Shown here: piece by piece, positions 57,908 through 64,000 of the stretch
Layout of the letters: each line of letters begins with the position of its first letter
Position numbering within the stretch: the stretch's first letter is position 1
Source of the DNA: Marichromatium gracile
Lineage (GTDB): Bacteria > Pseudomonadota > Gammaproteobacteria > Chromatiales > Chromatiaceae
Assembly: GCF_004343155.1 (NCBI RefSeq)
Contig: NZ_SMDC01000001.1
Span: forward strand, 310,001-374,000
DNA length: 64,000 nucleotides
Direction of reading: 5' to 3'
Made by a program: the position numbers and the translations under genes
Notes under the pieces: model-generated
The model's database searches: none
What the model was told of the DNA's origin: nothing
Seen by the model: only the letters and a program-made list of their open reading frames with translations

Positions 57908-58990
57908 ATGACCAGAACCCTTGAAGTCGATCTTGGGGACAGAAGTTACCCGATCCATATCGGTCCCGGACTGCTCCACGACCCCGTGCTCTACCGCCCC
58001 CATATCCGTGGCCGGCAGGTGATGATCGTCACCAATGAAACGGTGGCACCCTTGTATCTGGCCCCCTTGCGCGCAGCCCTCGATGGTCTCGAGGTGCGCG
58101 AGGTGGTGCTGCCCGATGGTGAGCAGTACAAGACCCTTGAGGTGTGGAACCGCATCTTCGACGCCCTGCTCGATGCCCGTTTCGCGCGTGACTGCACCCT
58201 GATCGCGCTCGGCGGCGGGGTGGTCGGCGACATGGCCGGGTTCGCCGCGGCCTGTTATCAGCGTGGCGTGCCCTTCATCCAGGTGCCCACCACCCTGCTC
58301 TCCCAGGTCGACTCCTCGGTCGGCGGCAAGACCGGCATCAACCACCCCGCCGGCAAGAACATGATCGGCGCCTTCCATCAACCGCTGGCGGTGATCGCCG
58401 ATACCGAGACCCTCGACACCCTGCCCCAGCGCGAACTCTCGGCCGGTCTGGCCGAGGTGCTGAAGTACGGGCTGATCCGCGATCCCTCCTTCCTCGACTG
58501 GCTGGAGTCGCACATGGCCGAGCTGCTCTCGCGCGACCCCGAGGCGCTCGCCCACGCCATCCGCCGCTCCTGCGAGATCAAGGCACAGATCGTTGCCGAG
58601 GATGAGCTGGAGTCGGGACAGCGCGCCCTGCTCAATCTCGGTCACACCTTCGGACACGCGATCGAGACGGCCTCGGGCTATGGCAACTGGCTCCACGGCG
58701 AGGCCGTCGGCGCCGGCATGTGCATGGCCGCCGATCTCTCGGCGCGCATGGGCTGGCTGGCCGAGGCCGATGTCGAGCGGGTGCGCAGCCTGGTCACCTG
58801 CGCCGGGCTGCCCACCGAGCCGCCGCCCGAACTCGACGCCGAGCGCTTCCGCGAGCTGATGGCGGTCGACAAGAAGGTGCTCGACGGGCGTCTGCGTCTG
58901 GTGTTGCTCACCGCCGTCGGCGAGGCGGTGATCAGCGACGAGATCGATCAGGATCAATTGATGGCGACCCTGTCGGCGCGACGTCCCTGA
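57908..58990 (+). CDS. aroB: 3-dehydroquinate synthase
   Basis: 360 residues. NAD- and metal-dependent cyclisation of [44 protein letters not shown] and [13 protein letters not shown] carry the metal ligands and catalytic residues. Length and start are normal. Confidence 0.97.
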   Translation: MTRTLEVDLGDRSYPIHIGPGLLHDPVLYRPHIRGRQVMIVTNETVAPLYLAPLRAALDGLEVREVVLPDGEQYKTLEVWNRIFDALLDARFARDCTLIALGGGVVGDMAGFAAACYQRGVPFIQVPTTLLSQVDSSVGGKTGINHPAGKNMIGAFHQPLAVIADTETLDTLPQRELSAGLAEVLKYGLIRDPSFLDWLESHMAELLSRDPEALAHAIRRSCEIKAQIVAEDELESGQRALLNLGHTFGHAIETASGYGNWLHGEAVGAGMCMAADLSARMGWLAEADVERVRSLVTCAGLPTEPPPELDAERFRELMAVDKKVLDGRLRLVLLTAVGEAVISDEIDQDQLMATLSARRP

Positions 58991-59356
58991 GGGTGGTCGC
59001 CCACGCCCCGTGATCCGCACGCGCGCATAGATAGTGGCGTGCGCCGGTGTTCGACGTTATTATTAGGGGTTCGCGATTTCAACCCGGCCTGGTCGCTGGG
59101 GTTCGCATGCCTCGAACCCCGCTCGCCGAACACCGGCGTCGGCGGCCCGTGCCGACGCGCTCCGGACACCCTGGAGATCGCACGCCGAGCGTATTGCGAT
59201 GACGAGCGAGCCTGCTCTCTGGATCCAGGACACAGGATTGTGACGCCAACCGCCTGGCGGTCGGCACGCGCCCTGGTGCTCGATCACCAAGGTCTTCCCG
59301 TCCACGGCGGCGTCGACAGTCGGAATCATTTACCCCAGGTATCAACGAGGTCAGCG
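58991..59356. other. gltB upstream region with direct and inverted repeats
   Basis: 366 bp. GGGGTTCGC occurs at 59066-59074 and 59098-59106, starts 32 bp apart. The second copy forms an 8-bp perfect stem with CGAACCCC at 59113-59120. TATTAT near 59058-59063 could be a -10. The repeats may be operators for gltB. No gene recognised. Confidence 0.45.

Positions 59357-64000
<4,644 letters not shown>

Overview
The window reads as a chromosomal segment of a GC-rich gammaproteobacterium, most likely a purple sulfur bacterium of the Chromatiales (Chromatiaceae). The gene orders are gammaproteobacterial: dnaA/rpmH/rnpA/yidD/yidC/mnmE, mreBCD-mrdAB-rlpA-dacA, and pilMNOPQ-aroKB-gltB. A cowN gene (nitrogenase protection) and a persulfide-sensor type ArsR regulator next to a rhodanese fit a diazotrophic sulfur-metabolising lifestyle. 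The family assignment is inference; no rRNA or photosynthesis gene is present to prove it. Nearly all of the window is chromosomal core. I see no insertion sequence, prophage, CRISPR array, tRNA or rRNA.

Layout. 1-6128: the dnaA/oriC-type region, with dnaN and dnaA on the minus strand facing rpmH-rnpA-yidD-yidC-mnmE. 6129-6387: a heptamer repeat tract. 6388-9712: a DUF58 protein, an unrecognised exported protein and cowN. 9719-20494: a minus-strand cell-shape and peptidoglycan block read mreB-mreC-mreD-mrdA-rodA-mltB-rlpA-dacA-dat-ybeD-lipB. 20495-21249: a repeat-rich element with terminal inverted repeats, four 101-bp tandem units and a 12-copy heptamer array. 21250-27376: gatC-gatA, then plsC, gmhB, glyS and glyQ on minus. 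27752-34225: a CDF metal transporter, then glnA, a DUF4124 protein and ntrB-ntrC, with clear NtrC and sigma-54 sites. 34308-38283: small conserved genes, trmL, gpsA, secB, a rhodanese and a SqrR/BigR-like regulator. 38458-41813: envC, ctpA and a DJ-1 protein. 41874-50542: two envelope-polysaccharide genes run directly into a partial type II secretion operon, gspEFGHIJK. 51478-59000: type IV pilus pilMNOPQ, then aroK and aroB. 59357-64000: gltB, cut by the window end.

How the genes work together. The minus-strand block is a near-complete elongasome set (MreBCD, PBP2, RodA) with cell-wall turnover enzymes (MltB, RlpA, DacA, EnvC nearby) and a D-amino-acid transaminase. Nitrogen assimilation is represented by glnA, ntrBC and gltB, with cowN as a diazotrophy accessory.

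Most novel signals: the dispersed CAGC-rich repeat family with a 474-bp inverted-repeat-bounded element; non-canonical start codons inferred for mreC (ATC) and rnpA (CTG); a near-perfect NtrC site inside ntrB; and a persulfide-sensor/rhodanese pair placed at the head of the secB-gpsA group.
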